18,484 bases of DNA. It comes from an uncultured Selenomonadales bacterium (GTDB taxonomy: Bacteria; Bacillota; Negativicutes; Selenomonadales; Selenomonadaceae). The notes below the pieces were generated by a model. That model was not told where the DNA came from. It saw only the letters and a list, made by a program, of their open reading frames with translations, and ran no database searches. This document shows, in pieces, positions 1-9,900 of the stretch. The translations under genes were made by a program, and so were the position numbers. The stretch's first letter is position 1; every line of letters starts with the position of its first letter. Location of the stretch: the NCBI GenBank assembly GCA_937910665.1, contig CALEPR010000157.1:1-18484 (forward strand), in the 5' to 3' direction.

Positions 1-55
1 GAAAAGATAAAATTCCGACTTTATTTTCAAAGTCATAACTGGATATAGGATCGTC
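1..55. repeat. 55-bp terminal overlap, left copy (circular contig)
   Basis: Bases 1-55 are identical to 18430-18484. The exact 55-base length is typical of an assembler k-mer overlap at the ends of a circular contig. A reading frame that is broken at both edges becomes a single intact 795-codon gene when one copy is removed, so this is a closure artefact and not a biological terminal repeat. Confidence 0.95.
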
Positions 56-1732
56 AATTATTATGAGATATTCATTGTTATAAGCAGTATCTTTGTTCTT
101 GCCAGTCATTATGCTGGTGAAAAAATAACAAAGCCCTATTATGTTTCGTTCACCAACAGATACATCTTTGGGAAGCACAGGATGCCCATTGGATAGGAGC
201 TTATAAGAGTCGCCATCGCGTTCGATAGTAAGTCTGTCTTCGGCAAATAAGATATATTTTAATCCATTATTGATAATATCAACTGCTATGTCGATACTTT
301 TTCTACGTCCGTTTAAATCCTCTAGAGTTTTCTTTTTTTCATCTCTATAAGTGACAGCGTCGTTATATGCTTTTTGCGCAGTAGTCATCTCTTTTTCTTG
401 AATATCAAGTTGCTTGACATAATCAATTATATCATAATAAGCAATTTGGTCATTAATGTTTCTTAATGCGTCTTCGAGAGGTTTGGTGTTAATTGCTTTG
501 TTATTATGTGCTTTTCTTTCTTCTTCAAGTTTTTTTAGTGCTTTATCCAAAGATTTTACTGATTCTATAATATCGGTGAGTTCTTCGTCAATTATGGGTT
601 CGTATGGGTTTTCAAATTTCCGCTGAATCAAAGTATTATTTATGACAAGAGTCTCGTTAATTTTTACAATCAAACTCATGCAGGTCTGATACGACGGCAA
701 TATCGAAAAAGGTGAAAGTTCCAGTGTCAGCTCTGTATGCTCCAATGACTTCAATTGAGTTTGATGATTTTTTACCTCATCAGTCAGTACTTTCTGTATT
801 TGCATGACCAAATTCGCCTTATATTCTGTCGTTAAATCTTGTAAGCAATACGGACAGAACGTGGTTCCTCTGTCTTTAAGATGACCTATGCGTTCCTGTA
901 ATTCATCTGTTCTGCCAGCTGTTACCAGAGAGAACAGATATTTCTCTCGCTCAGATAATTCGGGTTCTTCTATCTTTTTCTTTATCAGTTCATTAGCCAA
1001 AGTAATCGAGTGTTGATAACTATTTGGAACATGAGGAAGAGTTTCAACAATTTTTGATACACCATTTTTAGCTAATTCCAATTCCTTCATCTTTCTATCG
1101 AATGCGATAACCAATTCATCCCTAGGTTTTTCAGGAGTTGGCGTAATAAATCTCTTGTATGTTTCATCATTTACACGAGAATTCTGCCGTGAGCTTTTTA
1201 TTCTACTATCTCTGCCAGCCCATCCATCGTCGCCTTGAAGAACTTTACGAATTTTTTTTATATAAAAATTAGGAGCCTTTGGATTTGTATTAGTCTGATA
1301 TTCCGTTAATGCGTTACTTGTTGTCTTTACCAATTTTTCGGCTTTTTTCAGTTCACGCTCTGCTTGTTCAATCTGTGTAGTCAAATCTACTTGTTCTCCA
1401 AGCATGACAATCGAACCAAGACCACTTCCTTCAATACGAACGTTTGTTGCTATGAAATCCTCATCAAATACAAAAATACTAGCACGTTCTGCCTCCGATA
1501 AAGCAATTGGCTGATTTTCCATATTAAGGGCATCAGTTGTGGTAATCGTATTGACAGACTCACCTTTTATTTTCCGAAAAGCTTTTGCGAGCGTACTTTT
1601 TCCAGCCCCGTTTCGACCGTAGATAAGCGAAACTTTAGTATATTTCCCGTTTGAAGAATTGAGAATTGGTAATACGGCAACGGAAGAGAAATTCGCTCCC
1701 TGTAATCTAACTGATGATATATTTTTAAGCAT
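1..1732 (-). CDS. rloC: RloC-like anticodon nuclease, N-terminal 577 codons (continues at 18429-17774)
   Basis: This is the first part of a 795-aa protein that crosses the coordinate origin. It starts at ATG 1732 (MLKNISSV) behind a GAGGGAG ribosome site. It has the Rad50/SMC-like ATPase plan of the AAA_13 family: Walker A GRNGAGKST at residues 39-47, a long charged helical region, the CxxC motif CPYC at C293-C296, more helical region, an ABC signature-like SVGER near 530, and Walker B IIIDD with D560 and D561. A CxxC in mid-coiled-coil is the zinc hook that separates RloC from the hookless PrrC. RloC is known to cut tRNA at the anticodon wobble position, in a manner coupled to DNA status. 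The start is 57 nt below the upstream gene, so it is probably the last gene of the defence operon. Base use is more AT-rich than in the helicase and methyltransferase genes. It could instead be another AAA_13 effector. Confidence 0.8.
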   Translation of the reverse strand, partial: MLKNISSVRLQGANFSSVAVLPILNSSNGKYTKVSLIYGRNGAGKSTLAKAFRKIKGESVNTITTTDALNMENQPIALSEAERASIFVFDEDFIATNVRIEGSGLGSIVMLGEQVDLTTQIEQAERELKKAEKLVKTTSNALTEYQTNTNPKAPNFYIKKIRKVLQGDDGWAGRDSRIKSSRQNSRVNDETYKRFITPTPEKPRDELVIAFDRKMKELELAKNGVSKIVETLPHVPNSYQHSITLANELIKKKIEEPELSEREKYLFSLVTAGRTDELQERIGHLKDRGTTFCPYCLQDLTTEYKANLVMQIQKVLTDEVKNHQTQLKSLEHTELTLELSPFSILPSYQTCMSLIVKINETLVINNTLIQRKFENPYEPIIDEELTDIIESVKSLDKALKKLEEERKAHNNKAINTKPLEDALRNINDQIAYYDIIDYVKQLDIQEKEMTTAQKAYNDAVTYRDEKKKTLEDLNGRRKSIDIAVDIINNGLKYILFAEDRLTIERDGDSYKLLSNGHPVLPKDVSVGERNIIGLCYFFTSIMTGKNKDTAYNNEYLIIIDDPISSYDFENKVGILSF

Positions 1733-1789
1733 TGGTTTTCTCCCTCTGATTATATACTGTAACTGGTGTTTCAATTGCTGAAATACAAA

Positions 1790-2449
1790 TTATAAGGAGA
1801 TAGTATTTTCCAAAAAGTTATCATCGGCGCGGTGCATGAGAATCTTTCTGTGATTTAGTTTTATGGCAGTGTAAAAATCGTAGGGATTACTTTCCAAGAC
1901 AATGACGGGAACATTTATTAAGCCCGCGTCCCATTCATCTTTTTTTGCATTAATGGCTTTACCACCTACTCGCGGCAAAATGACTTTGGGGTCGGTCATA
2001 TTTTCTACTCTCATTTTTTTGTCGTTTTCATATGTGGTATAGACTGTGATGTTTTCGTCGCTCAGCTGTATTCCCAGATATACTGCGATAGCTTTGATGC
2101 TGAGGTAGCTGGAACGTAACTTGTATTTGATTTCATTCCAAGTCCTGAAGCCGACGGAGGTTTTCATTTCAAAGATGTGCAGTTCCCAAATTCCAAGCAG
2201 ATTTCGCTTGAATATGAAGTGGTCTACGCATTTGCTCATGTGAATTTTTTTGCTTGTATTTACTATTCCCCATTTTGGAAAATTATCATAGTTTGTAACG
2301 CAGATATTTTCTGCCGTTCCGACCTGAACAATCAAGCGTGACTTGCCGAGTTTATCAGTCTCAAAAAGTGTATATGTGAGCGAGTTTGAAGCATAGCGGA
2401 AGTTATCGTTAAGGAAATTTTTCAGTGCGTAGTTTATCCTGTCTTCCAT
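1790..2449 (-). CDS. hypothetical protein with D...ExK nuclease-like motif, partner of the ATPase
   Basis: This 219-aa protein is not one I can place by name. It lies 4 nt downstream of the ATPase gene, so the two are almost certainly co-translated partners. A PD-(D/E)xK-like pattern is visible: D76 (VDHF), then a hydrophobic strand leading to E94-M95-K96 (LHIFEMKT), followed by a basic, aromatic helix region. This spacing fits a small restriction-type nuclease fold, but the pattern is short and could be chance. The N-terminal third reads like a beta-rich domain, and I see no signal peptide or membrane helix. A nuclease or a sensor paired with an ABC-type ATPase is a common layout in defence loci such as Gabija, Septu and PARIS. 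The function is inferred, not shown. Confidence 0.7.
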   Translation of the reverse strand: MEDRINYALKNFLNDNFRYASNSLTYTLFETDKLGKSRLIVQVGTAENICVTNYDNFPKWGIVNTSKKIHMSKCVDHFIFKRNLLGIWELHIFEMKTSVGFRTWNEIKYKLRSSYLSIKAIAVYLGIQLSDENITVYTTYENDKKMRVENMTDPKVILPRVGGKAINAKKDEWDAGLINVPVIVLESNPYDFYTAIKLNHRKILMHRADDNFLENTISL

Positions 2450-2453
2450 TGTT

Positions 2454-3800
2454 TCAGTCGTCCTCTTGGAAAGCGAAAATCTCGCTCATTAATCTGTCAA
2501 TAGCTTTATTGAAGGAGGGAACAACAAATCCATATTTGCTGGACTGTAATTTTTGAATCATTGTGTGTTTGTCGCCCCGTTCAAATTGATACAGATTTAT
2601 TTCTTCCGGAGATAGCAAATCTTCGTCTGTGTATCCGAATTCTTTCAAAAGTTCTTCGCGTTCTTCTTCGGGACGATTGTTCAGTTTAATCATGTTGTTG
2701 AAGTGCTGAAGTATTGTGTCGCTGTGAGTTGTAATCCAAATTGGAATACCATTGTGAGCGAAACGAATTAAGAGCTGAGCAATTTTCTTCTGAAGTGCAG
2801 GGTGCAAATGTGCTTCCGGCTCTTCGATGACGACGAGCCGCAGAGGGATTCGAGTTGTCAGTAACAAGAGTAGAGATGCTATTTCCGTAACGACGGAAGA
2901 AGTTATGCTCATTGGCAACTCTGTATCGCTGTCTTCCGGAGAATAGCGAATGGTTTTGCCTTCTTCTTTTACAGTGACATTGCCGTGAATAATTTCGTCC
3001 TGCAGGAATCTTATTAACGCCATTTTCCGCTCGCTTTTTATCTCTGCTGTGTTTTGCAGTTTTATTAGCAGTTCCAGAAATTGTACGTAAGGCGCGGTCA
3101 GTTTTTCTTGGAAGTCGTCGTCAGAATTCAACGAAAACATATTTCTTGTTGCTTTGCCGGCAATTAATCGGTGAACCAGCAATAAGCCTGTTCGCGACGC
3201 CGGCAAATATATCGGTGTTTCTTCATATTCAAGCGACTTAGCTATTCTTGTTAAGCCGAACATGAGTAAGTGCCAAACGGTTAAGAAATTGGAAACAAAC
3301 AAGGCTTCGGGATTATCGCGGTATATGTCTAGCTCAAATTCTGTGGAGTTTATCGGAGTGTATCCGTATCCCTTTTGAATGGTTTTATCGTTCAAAGTCA
3401 CAGTAACTTTTTGTGTCACAGAGAAATGTCGGATTTCGATTTTACCAATCGCTATCTCACTGTTGAAAATATTTCGCGTCAGTCGAGTTTTGTTGGCGTC
3501 CAGAATTTCATTAAACCAGTCGATATATTTCTGGGCAGTGTCGGGAGTTATCTCAACCTTCTTGCCGACGTTGCTGAGCAACCACTCACGGCATGTAACA
3601 TATTCGGGCGAGTCTACACAGCTTTTATTTTTGTCGTAGTAAAACACATGACCATTCGCGATAATTCCCCAGAGCAAAGCCATAATGTAAGATTTGCCGC
3701 TGTTGTTGTCCCCGATAAAGCACATCAGCGGCGAAATCTCAATATCCGCCGATTCGATTCGCGCAAAGTTTTCGACGTGCAAAGTCCAACGCTGATTCAT
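2454..3800 (-). CDS. AAA/ABC-type ATPase (AAA_21-like), ATPase member of the defence operon
   Basis: This 448-aa cytoplasmic ATPase starts at ATG 3800 with a GGAGG site 7 nt upstream, and the preceding methyltransferase stop is 16 nt away. Walker A is GDNNSGKSY (G30-K36). The Walker B and D-loop region is VVIEEPEAHLHP with E326 and E327, and a WITTHSD switch-histidine motif follows. This is the OLD/RecF/AAA_21 type of ABC ATPase found in many phage-defence systems, where it senses or regulates a paired nuclease. The middle region (about 60-290) is helical with no zinc hook. In a helicase-methylase-ATPase (Hma) system this would be the ATPase subunit. The start is unambiguous, because MNQRWTLHVENF leads straight into the first strand of the fold. 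Confidence 0.88.
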   Translation of the reverse strand: MNQRWTLHVENFARIESADIEISPLMCFIGDNNSGKSYIMALLWGIIANGHVFYYDKNKSCVDSPEYVTCREWLLSNVGKKVEITPDTAQKYIDWFNEILDANKTRLTRNIFNSEIAIGKIEIRHFSVTQKVTVTLNDKTIQKGYGYTPINSTEFELDIYRDNPEALFVSNFLTVWHLLMFGLTRIAKSLEYEETPIYLPASRTGLLLVHRLIAGKATRNMFSLNSDDDFQEKLTAPYVQFLELLIKLQNTAEIKSERKMALIRFLQDEIIHGNVTVKEEGKTIRYSPEDSDTELPMSITSSVVTEIASLLLLLTTRIPLRLVVIEEPEAHLHPALQKKIAQLLIRFAHNGIPIWITTHSDTILQHFNNMIKLNNRPEEEREELLKEFGYTDEDLLSPEEINLYQFERGDKHTMIQKLQSSKYGFVVPSFNKAIDRLMSEIFAFQEDD

Positions 3801-3816
3801 TGTTTCGCCTCCGTTC

Positions 3817-6800
3817 TTAATTGTCGCCGTCGTCCAGACCGCTCATTCGGATTTCCAGCTCAAAGTTCTTGATGAAATTTATTTCCGCGTCCGTCAAGCT
3901 GTAAAACTTTCCAATCAAGTCGTCAAGCTTGTCTGCCAAGTGCTTTGACTTGTTCAGCTTGTAATTTTTGAACTGCGTCACATGGTAAGAGGAATTGTCC
4001 GAAGAAGTCCTGACTGAAACATTGCGCTCGATGTCTCTCAAATATTCGTCGTACAGGTTTTCTATCTGCTCAATCTGCGCGGGCGTCAAGCTCTCCAAGT
4101 CGAACAGCGGAAAAGTTTCAAGCTCGAACTGTTTCAAGTCCAATCCGTTGGTGTAAGTCTGCTGGTAAAACCAGAACAGACTTGTGCTCAGCGTCGCGGC
4201 AATGACTTTGGTAAATTTTTTCGTCACATTAAACGGTTTTTCCTTTGAGGAACCTGTCGGATAATCCGTGATGACATTGAAATATCTGCCGCCGGAAGTC
4301 CGATAATAAAAAGGCTCGCCGTCCGTGTCTGAGTAGTCGGCGATTTTTTTGTTGAAGGAGAAAATTTTTCTTATAATTTCTCGCTGTTGCTCCGTACCGA
4401 TTTTAGGATAGCGACCAGGCAACTTGAACTTCAGCGAATCGACAAATGAAAGGCTCTCGATGATATTTTTTATTGAGTGGTCTTCATCACGGCGCATCAT
4501 CTTGCTCGTAAAGAGATTTTCAATCGGCGAAAAAGTTTTTTGGAAAGAAAAGATAGAAGTCCTGATACAAGCCGCGTCAAAAATTTGCTTCGGTCGATTG
4601 GAATAGGACGAGACACGAATAACGCGGCAATTCTTTTCCAAGAGATTATGCAGGGCAGTCATTGAGTCGCTTGAAGTCACGCTCATAGGAACTATTAAAT
4701 TCACAATGCCGCCCTTGTTGCAGAGATTGAAACTTTTCTCGATGAACAGCGCGAAAGTATCCGTCGAACCTTTCTGCTTGCCGGTGATAGTCTTTGTGCA
4801 GAGGAAATTTTTCTTGAAGATTTTCTTGTCGGCGGCAGAAATTTTCGCGCCGTAGGGCGGGTTGCCGATGATGATGTCAAAGCCGCCGTTCTCCTTGAAG
4901 ACCGTCGGGAAATAAAGTTGCCAGAGGATGAACGGCAGAGATTTTTTCTGCGCGGCGAGCTTGTACCTTTTAGCCTGCGCAGAATTTTTGCCGAGCTGTT
5001 CAAGAATAATGCCGTCGTAAATATCGCGGATATATCGTCTGTACTCTTCCTTTCTGTCGTGGTCGGACTCGTGGAAAAGATTTTTCTGCAGGCGAATCAG
5101 TTCGGCAATTCTCGAATCAATTTCGCCTTGCAGGAGCAACCCTTGCCCTTTTACCTCCGACATGTTGTTTAAAACTTTGCTGTGCTTAATCAGCGCGACG
5201 CCCTCGAACTCATCAATCAGACTGTTGCCGCAAATTATGTTGCAGTCAAGATTCGGGAGCGGCTTCGGTTTGAAAGAATCTTTGTCGGCAGTCGGTTCGT
5301 CGTCAATAACAATCGTGAGCCACAAACGGAGCTTTGCAATGTCAATCGCGCTGGGTTCTATGTCACAGGCGAAGATAGAATTTTTTATCGTTTCGAGTTT
5401 CAAGTCATACAGACTGCGCTCAAGTTTTTCGTCTTTACCGAGATTTAGATAAGCGGTCAGAACTTCGCGAGCTTTGGTAATTTCGTTTAGCATACCGAGC
5501 GGAAACGCGCCGGAACCAACAGCCAAGTCAGCGACCTTGACTTCTTGCAAAAATCTATCGAGTTCGGCAAGGCGGTTGATGTTCTTCACGGGAGAAAAAA
5601 TTTCGTCAGCAATCTGCAAGTCGTGATGTTCAGCGAAATTGGCAATGTCGGAGTCTTTGAAATAGTCGCCATACAGAATGAAATTTCTGATTGCATCTTC
5701 AGGAATTTTGCTTTTCTCGACGAGATAGCTTATCAGTGTTTCACGGCACATGTAGTGGACGATTTCACGCGGAGTATAGAACGCGCCCTTAGATTTCCTT
5801 GTGCCAGAGTCAAGGAGATTTTCAAAAACTTTCCCCAACATCTCAGGGTCAATGGCAACTTCGCGCTCGGTCGGCTCGTCCTCGTTGATTGTAAAGTTGT
5901 AGCGGTCGAAAATATCAAGAATGCCGTCGGCGTTGCGCCCTTTTTCTGTAACATTGGAGAAAACTTCATTGGGAATGGAAAAGTTATTCTTTTGCCAGTC
6001 GTAATTGTCCAGCTCCTCAAAGAGTCCGCCGTTCAAAAACGGAATACGCAAATTCAGTTGCGGATACAAGTCATTTCGGCGACTTCTATCGACATTCAGT
6101 GCAGTATAAAAAAGCGGTTCCAAAACCTCATCAAAGAAATTTTTTCCTGTAGGTTCATTGTCTTGAAAAATTTTTCGCATGAAGTTGGGCGAACCTGTGC
6201 CCCATGCAGAATCTTTTTCAACACCGAGCCAGCCTTTTTTCTGCAGGAAATATAAGAATACAATCTGCCCCAAAAGTTTCTTGGCAAATTGCTCAGCGGT
6301 AAAGCCATGCGTTTTCGATTCGGTCTTAAACTCCGGATTGTTTTCCAGATAGTCTTTAACTTGATAAAATTTTTCCGCGTACTTGTCAAAGAATTCTTTC
6401 GTGACTCTCTCGACACTGAAAGCCTCTTCCAAATCGTCAAGCGTGACATCGGAAGAATCATTTTCAAAAATCGGAAATAGTTGCTGATAAGCCGTCGTGC
6501 AGGGTTCGTTTTCACCGACGAGATAAGAATATCTTTTCGCGGGCGTGATTGTAACTTTTCCGCCCTTACCGGCAACAAACTCGTGATCCAGTCGAACAAA
6601 AGAAAGACGCCACTTTTCCGGCGCGGAATCGGAATAAAATGCAACAATCGCACCGTCAACGGCAGTCTCGTCTTCAATTAGAGCTTTTACAAAATTTCTC
6701 TGAACGGAGCGAGCGCGTTCGACTGATTTATTTCTTTGAAGATTCACGGCGAGAACTGCAATATCGTTTTGTCTGCCGAGCGCGTAAAATTCTTTGATAT

Positions 6801-6972
6801 GCTCGGAAAAATTTTGCGGCGGTTTCTGCGGTCTGACGAAATTAGACTTTAACGCCGTAAAAAATTCCCGTGCAAATCTTGTGAAATTCTCAAGGCTGTA
6901 CGCACTTTGCAGAACGTCTTCAAAAATCCTTTGTTTCAAAGTCACACGAATCAACTGCCTTTCAAACTGCAC
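3817..6972 (-). CDS. Eco57I-like N6-adenine DNA methyltransferase (restriction-modification type)
   Basis: This 1051-aa protein has the gamma-class amino-methyltransferase order. The SAM-binding motif I is DLAVGSGAF (D482-F490), and the catalytic motif IV is NPPY (N704-Y707) in IIIGNPPYGAK, diagnostic of N6-adenine (or N4-cytosine) methylation. Residues 1-350 form a long N-terminal region typical of the large Eco57I/PglX-like enzymes. Residues about 780-1051 resemble a TaqI-like target-recognition domain, so specificity is probably built in, and no separate HsdS gene is present. The start is GTG 6972, which overlaps the end of the helicase gene by 22 nt and implies translational coupling. It should mark self DNA while the neighbouring helicase/nuclease attacks unmodified DNA. 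Whether the N-terminus has its own nuclease activity is not visible. Confidence 0.88.
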   Translation of the reverse strand: MQFERQLIRVTLKQRIFEDVLQSAYSLENFTRFAREFFTALKSNFVRPQKPPQNFSEHIKEFYALGRQNDIAVLAVNLQRNKSVERARSVQRNFVKALIEDETAVDGAIVAFYSDSAPEKWRLSFVRLDHEFVAGKGGKVTITPAKRYSYLVGENEPCTTAYQQLFPIFENDSSDVTLDDLEEAFSVERVTKEFFDKYAEKFYQVKDYLENNPEFKTESKTHGFTAEQFAKKLLGQIVFLYFLQKKGWLGVEKDSAWGTGSPNFMRKIFQDNEPTGKNFFDEVLEPLFYTALNVDRSRRNDLYPQLNLRIPFLNGGLFEELDNYDWQKNNFSIPNEVFSNVTEKGRNADGILDIFDRYNFTINEDEPTEREVAIDPEMLGKVFENLLDSGTRKSKGAFYTPREIVHYMCRETLISYLVEKSKIPEDAIRNFILYGDYFKDSDIANFAEHHDLQIADEIFSPVKNINRLAELDRFLQEVKVADLAVGSGAFPLGMLNEITKAREVLTAYLNLGKDEKLERSLYDLKLETIKNSIFACDIEPSAIDIAKLRLWLTIVIDDEPTADKDSFKPKPLPNLDCNIICGNSLIDEFEGVALIKHSKVLNNMSEVKGQGLLLQGEIDSRIAELIRLQKNLFHESDHDRKEEYRRYIRDIYDGIILEQLGKNSAQAKRYKLAAQKKSLPFILWQLYFPTVFKENGGFDIIIGNPPYGAKISAADKKIFKKNFLCTKTITGKQKGSTDTFALFIEKSFNLCNKGGIVNLIVPMSVTSSDSMTALHNLLEKNCRVIRVSSYSNRPKQIFDAACIRTSIFSFQKTFSPIENLFTSKMMRRDEDHSIKNIIESLSFVDSLKFKLPGRYPKIGTEQQREIIRKIFSFNKKIADYSDTDGEPFYYRTSGGRYFNVITDYPTGSSKEKPFNVTKKFTKVIAATLSTSLFWFYQQTYTNGLDLKQFELETFPLFDLESLTPAQIEQIENLYDEYLRDIERNVSVRTSSDNSSYHVTQFKNYKLNKSKHLADKLDDLIGKFYSLTDAEINFIKNFELEIRMSGLDDGDN

Positions 6973-9900
6973 GACAGAATCACTTGCCTTTGACGCTCAG
7001 GAAAATTTTCTGCCCGCTGTCTGCCGAATAAATATCTTTCGTCGATAATGTCATAAATCCTTTTGAACAACTGAATCGGGTCTTTTTCGATCTTAATGAT
7101 TTGATTTATCTTCTGAACATCTCGCGCAGGTATGTCGCCCTCATTAAATGCGTTGATAATCCGACGTATAACTTCTTCTTGGTCGTCAGTGAAGTCCGGA
7201 ATTCTGGCAAGTCCTTTTAAAGTAGATACAACGTTGCGGACGTTTGTCGGCGTTCTCTTCGACCTAAACATATCGGACTCATTTTCTTCAAGCAAAATCT
7301 TAAACTCGTTACAGTTGGCGTCATACTGCTCAAAAAATTTTTCGCCGATTGGAATTCGACTTTCAGCAGACTCGCAACGCAAATATTCTATCGCGTCCAA
7401 AAATGAAAGTTGCTCCGTCTTGCTTGAATCCGTAATAAAAAAAGTCTTTAAAGCTCCGCTGCGTGCGAAAGTCAACGTTGATTCCGCCTCTACTTTATCG
7501 GAAATTTTTCCTGTGCGAGCCTTTTTGGGCAACCGTTTTATTTTATCGAAGAGAAATTTATCGTTGTCCCTGATTTCGCGGATAATTTTCAAATACTCCA
7601 GCTCCGGATTGATTTCGTCATCTTCGCCGCTCAAATTCGCGTTCAAGGTGTCGAACAAATTTTTTGGCGACACGTCTTCTGATTCGGACAGATATTTAAA
7701 ATCTTCGCCGAGCGTCTCGTGAACCATCTGCAACTTTTCCAATATGCGGTCTTCCAATGGCAAATGTCTTTTGGTCGCATCTGTTGGGAAAAAATTGAAG
7801 ACAAAAATTTCGTCGTGTTCTGTACCTACGCGATTGATTCTGCCGACGCGCTGCATGATTCGCGTAGGATTCCAGGGCAGGTCATAGTTTATCAGCGAAT
7901 TAGCACGATGAAGGTTTACGCCCTCCGCCAAAACATCTGTCGTTATGAGCAAATCAAATTTATCCTCAGGATTTTTAACCGTTGGGTCGAAGCTTTTTTC
8001 GATTTTCGCTTTCAAACCTTCCGAACTGCCGCCGCTGAAAATGATAATCCTGTCTCCGAAAATCTTTCGTAACTCGCGGTAAAGATACTCGGCAGTCTCT
8101 CTCGATTCCGTGAAGATAATCCTTTTGTTACCTTGAAATTTTGCATTGCTATGAAGTTCTTCTTTAAGCCGGCTAAGTTTTGGGTCGCTCGTGACGGACT
8201 CCCAAATCTTGCGCAGATGTTTCAGATTGTTCAAGTCACTTTGCAAATCTGCAACAAATTGTGCGCTGAACTCGGTGGATTTAAAGTGCAGTGCCTTATC
8301 CTCTTCCACAAGCCGCATTAACTCATCTTCGTCGCCGCTATTCAAAAGTTCATAAAAATCAACCTGTTTGCTGATATACACATCGCCCGACGAAAACATT
8401 TCGATAAATTTTTGATATGACTCCTCAAAACGACGCAACGTATTTCTAAATGCGAAAAAACTGCTCTCCAGACGTTTGACTAGGATTGACTTCATAAATC
8501 CTCCCAAATTTCTTTGAGCGGTTTGCATCTTCGCATACTTCTTTGAAGGCGGTAAATATTTCAACGGCATGTATCGAGCGTACTTGAAATTCTTGATTAT
8601 GCTGACGGTTTCCGCAAAAGTTATTTCAATATCGGCGTTAAAGTCATAAGTAACAGGGAAAGGCGTTCCCAGTTTCGGAAACGTCACGTTATTTTTCTTC
8701 AAGTCATCGGCATAGTACTTTGAAATTTCATTGCGCGTTCGACGAATCATTATGTAGCGCAAAATTTTATCGCGGATTTCTCTTGAGTTTTTAGAGAGCT
8801 GATTCAAATATTCCGGCGAACCCTTTTCAAATTCTTTAGCTCTCTTCTCCAGTCTGCCGAAAAATTTTTCAAGGTCACGCACGCCCGCTATCGTGCTGTT
8901 GTGTTTCGATTGAAATAGCAAAATTTGACTCTCAATGTCCGTCGAATAATTATTGATTGGCGTCGCCGATATCAGAATAATTTTTTTGCCGTAACAAATT
9001 TTATGCAACTTGCTAAAACTTTCGGTAGTCTCGCGACGGAAGCGATGCGATTCATCTACGAAAATATATTGGAACTGTTCCACCCCGTCTTCAATAATCT
9101 TATCAAGCTTACCGAGCGACTCAACTTTTGCCGCAACACCAAATTTCAATAGAACGTCTTGCCATTGCTTAACCAGCACCGGCGGACAAATCACCAACTT
9201 GCGACCCTTATCAAGCAGTCTTGCAAGCATGGCGCAGATATAAGTCTTTCCTAATCCGACAACATCAGAAATAAATACTCCGCCATATCCTTCAAGAATT
9301 TTCTTCGCTTGAATAACCGCGTCCATTTGATATTGCAACCGTATAAAATTTTCCGGCAACCAGTTTTCAATCGAATATTCTTTGTCAGCGTTAATTTCTT
9401 CCTTAAAAAATTCGTAAAGCGTCTTCAAGTAAATCTCATAGGGCGTAATGTCACTTTTGAGCCACGTTTGATTTTGAATGACCTCAATATATTCCTCACT
9501 CACAGGTTCGCCGTAATTCCAAAGCTCTTCAAATTTATCGTAAGCAAACTTTATGTCGGCATAATCCTTCAACTCAACATTAAACTCCAAATTAGTGACA
9601 AGACCTGCTTCTGAAAAATTACTTGAGCCTGTTATAACACTGTCAACATTTTCCGTGATTTCACTTTCCAAATTCCGAGTAATATAAACCTTCGCGTGAA
9701 GCGGAGATTCCGTATAGATTCTAATTTCCAATTTTCCGGACTTTATCCAATCCCAAAATTTTTTTACTCCATACTCGATTTTATAACTCACATCAGAATC
9801 ATCAAACTCACCTTTGACACAGTGGGAAAAATTCTCCTTTGCAACTTTCACCGTCGGCGAAAACATACTACGCGAATCATCTTTCAAAATCTGTACTGTA

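Noticed and set aside
1..55. Phage-like terminal direct repeat
   Set aside because: The 55-bp ends are better explained by circular assembly overlap, because a gene continues in frame through them.
1749..1754. Perfect TATAAT on the minus strand just upstream of the rloC start as an internal promoter
   Set aside because: No -35 at the right distance (TTGAAA is only 14 nt away), and transcription would start inside the ribosome site.
5545..6255. 236-aa plus-strand open frame
   Set aside because: It lies wholly inside the methyltransferase gene on the other strand. It has no recognisable motifs and is a reading-frame shadow.
7132..7722. 196-aa plus-strand open frame
   Set aside because: It is antisense to the helicase C-terminus, low-complexity and Ser/Lys rich, and has no ribosome site. 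It is a shadow.
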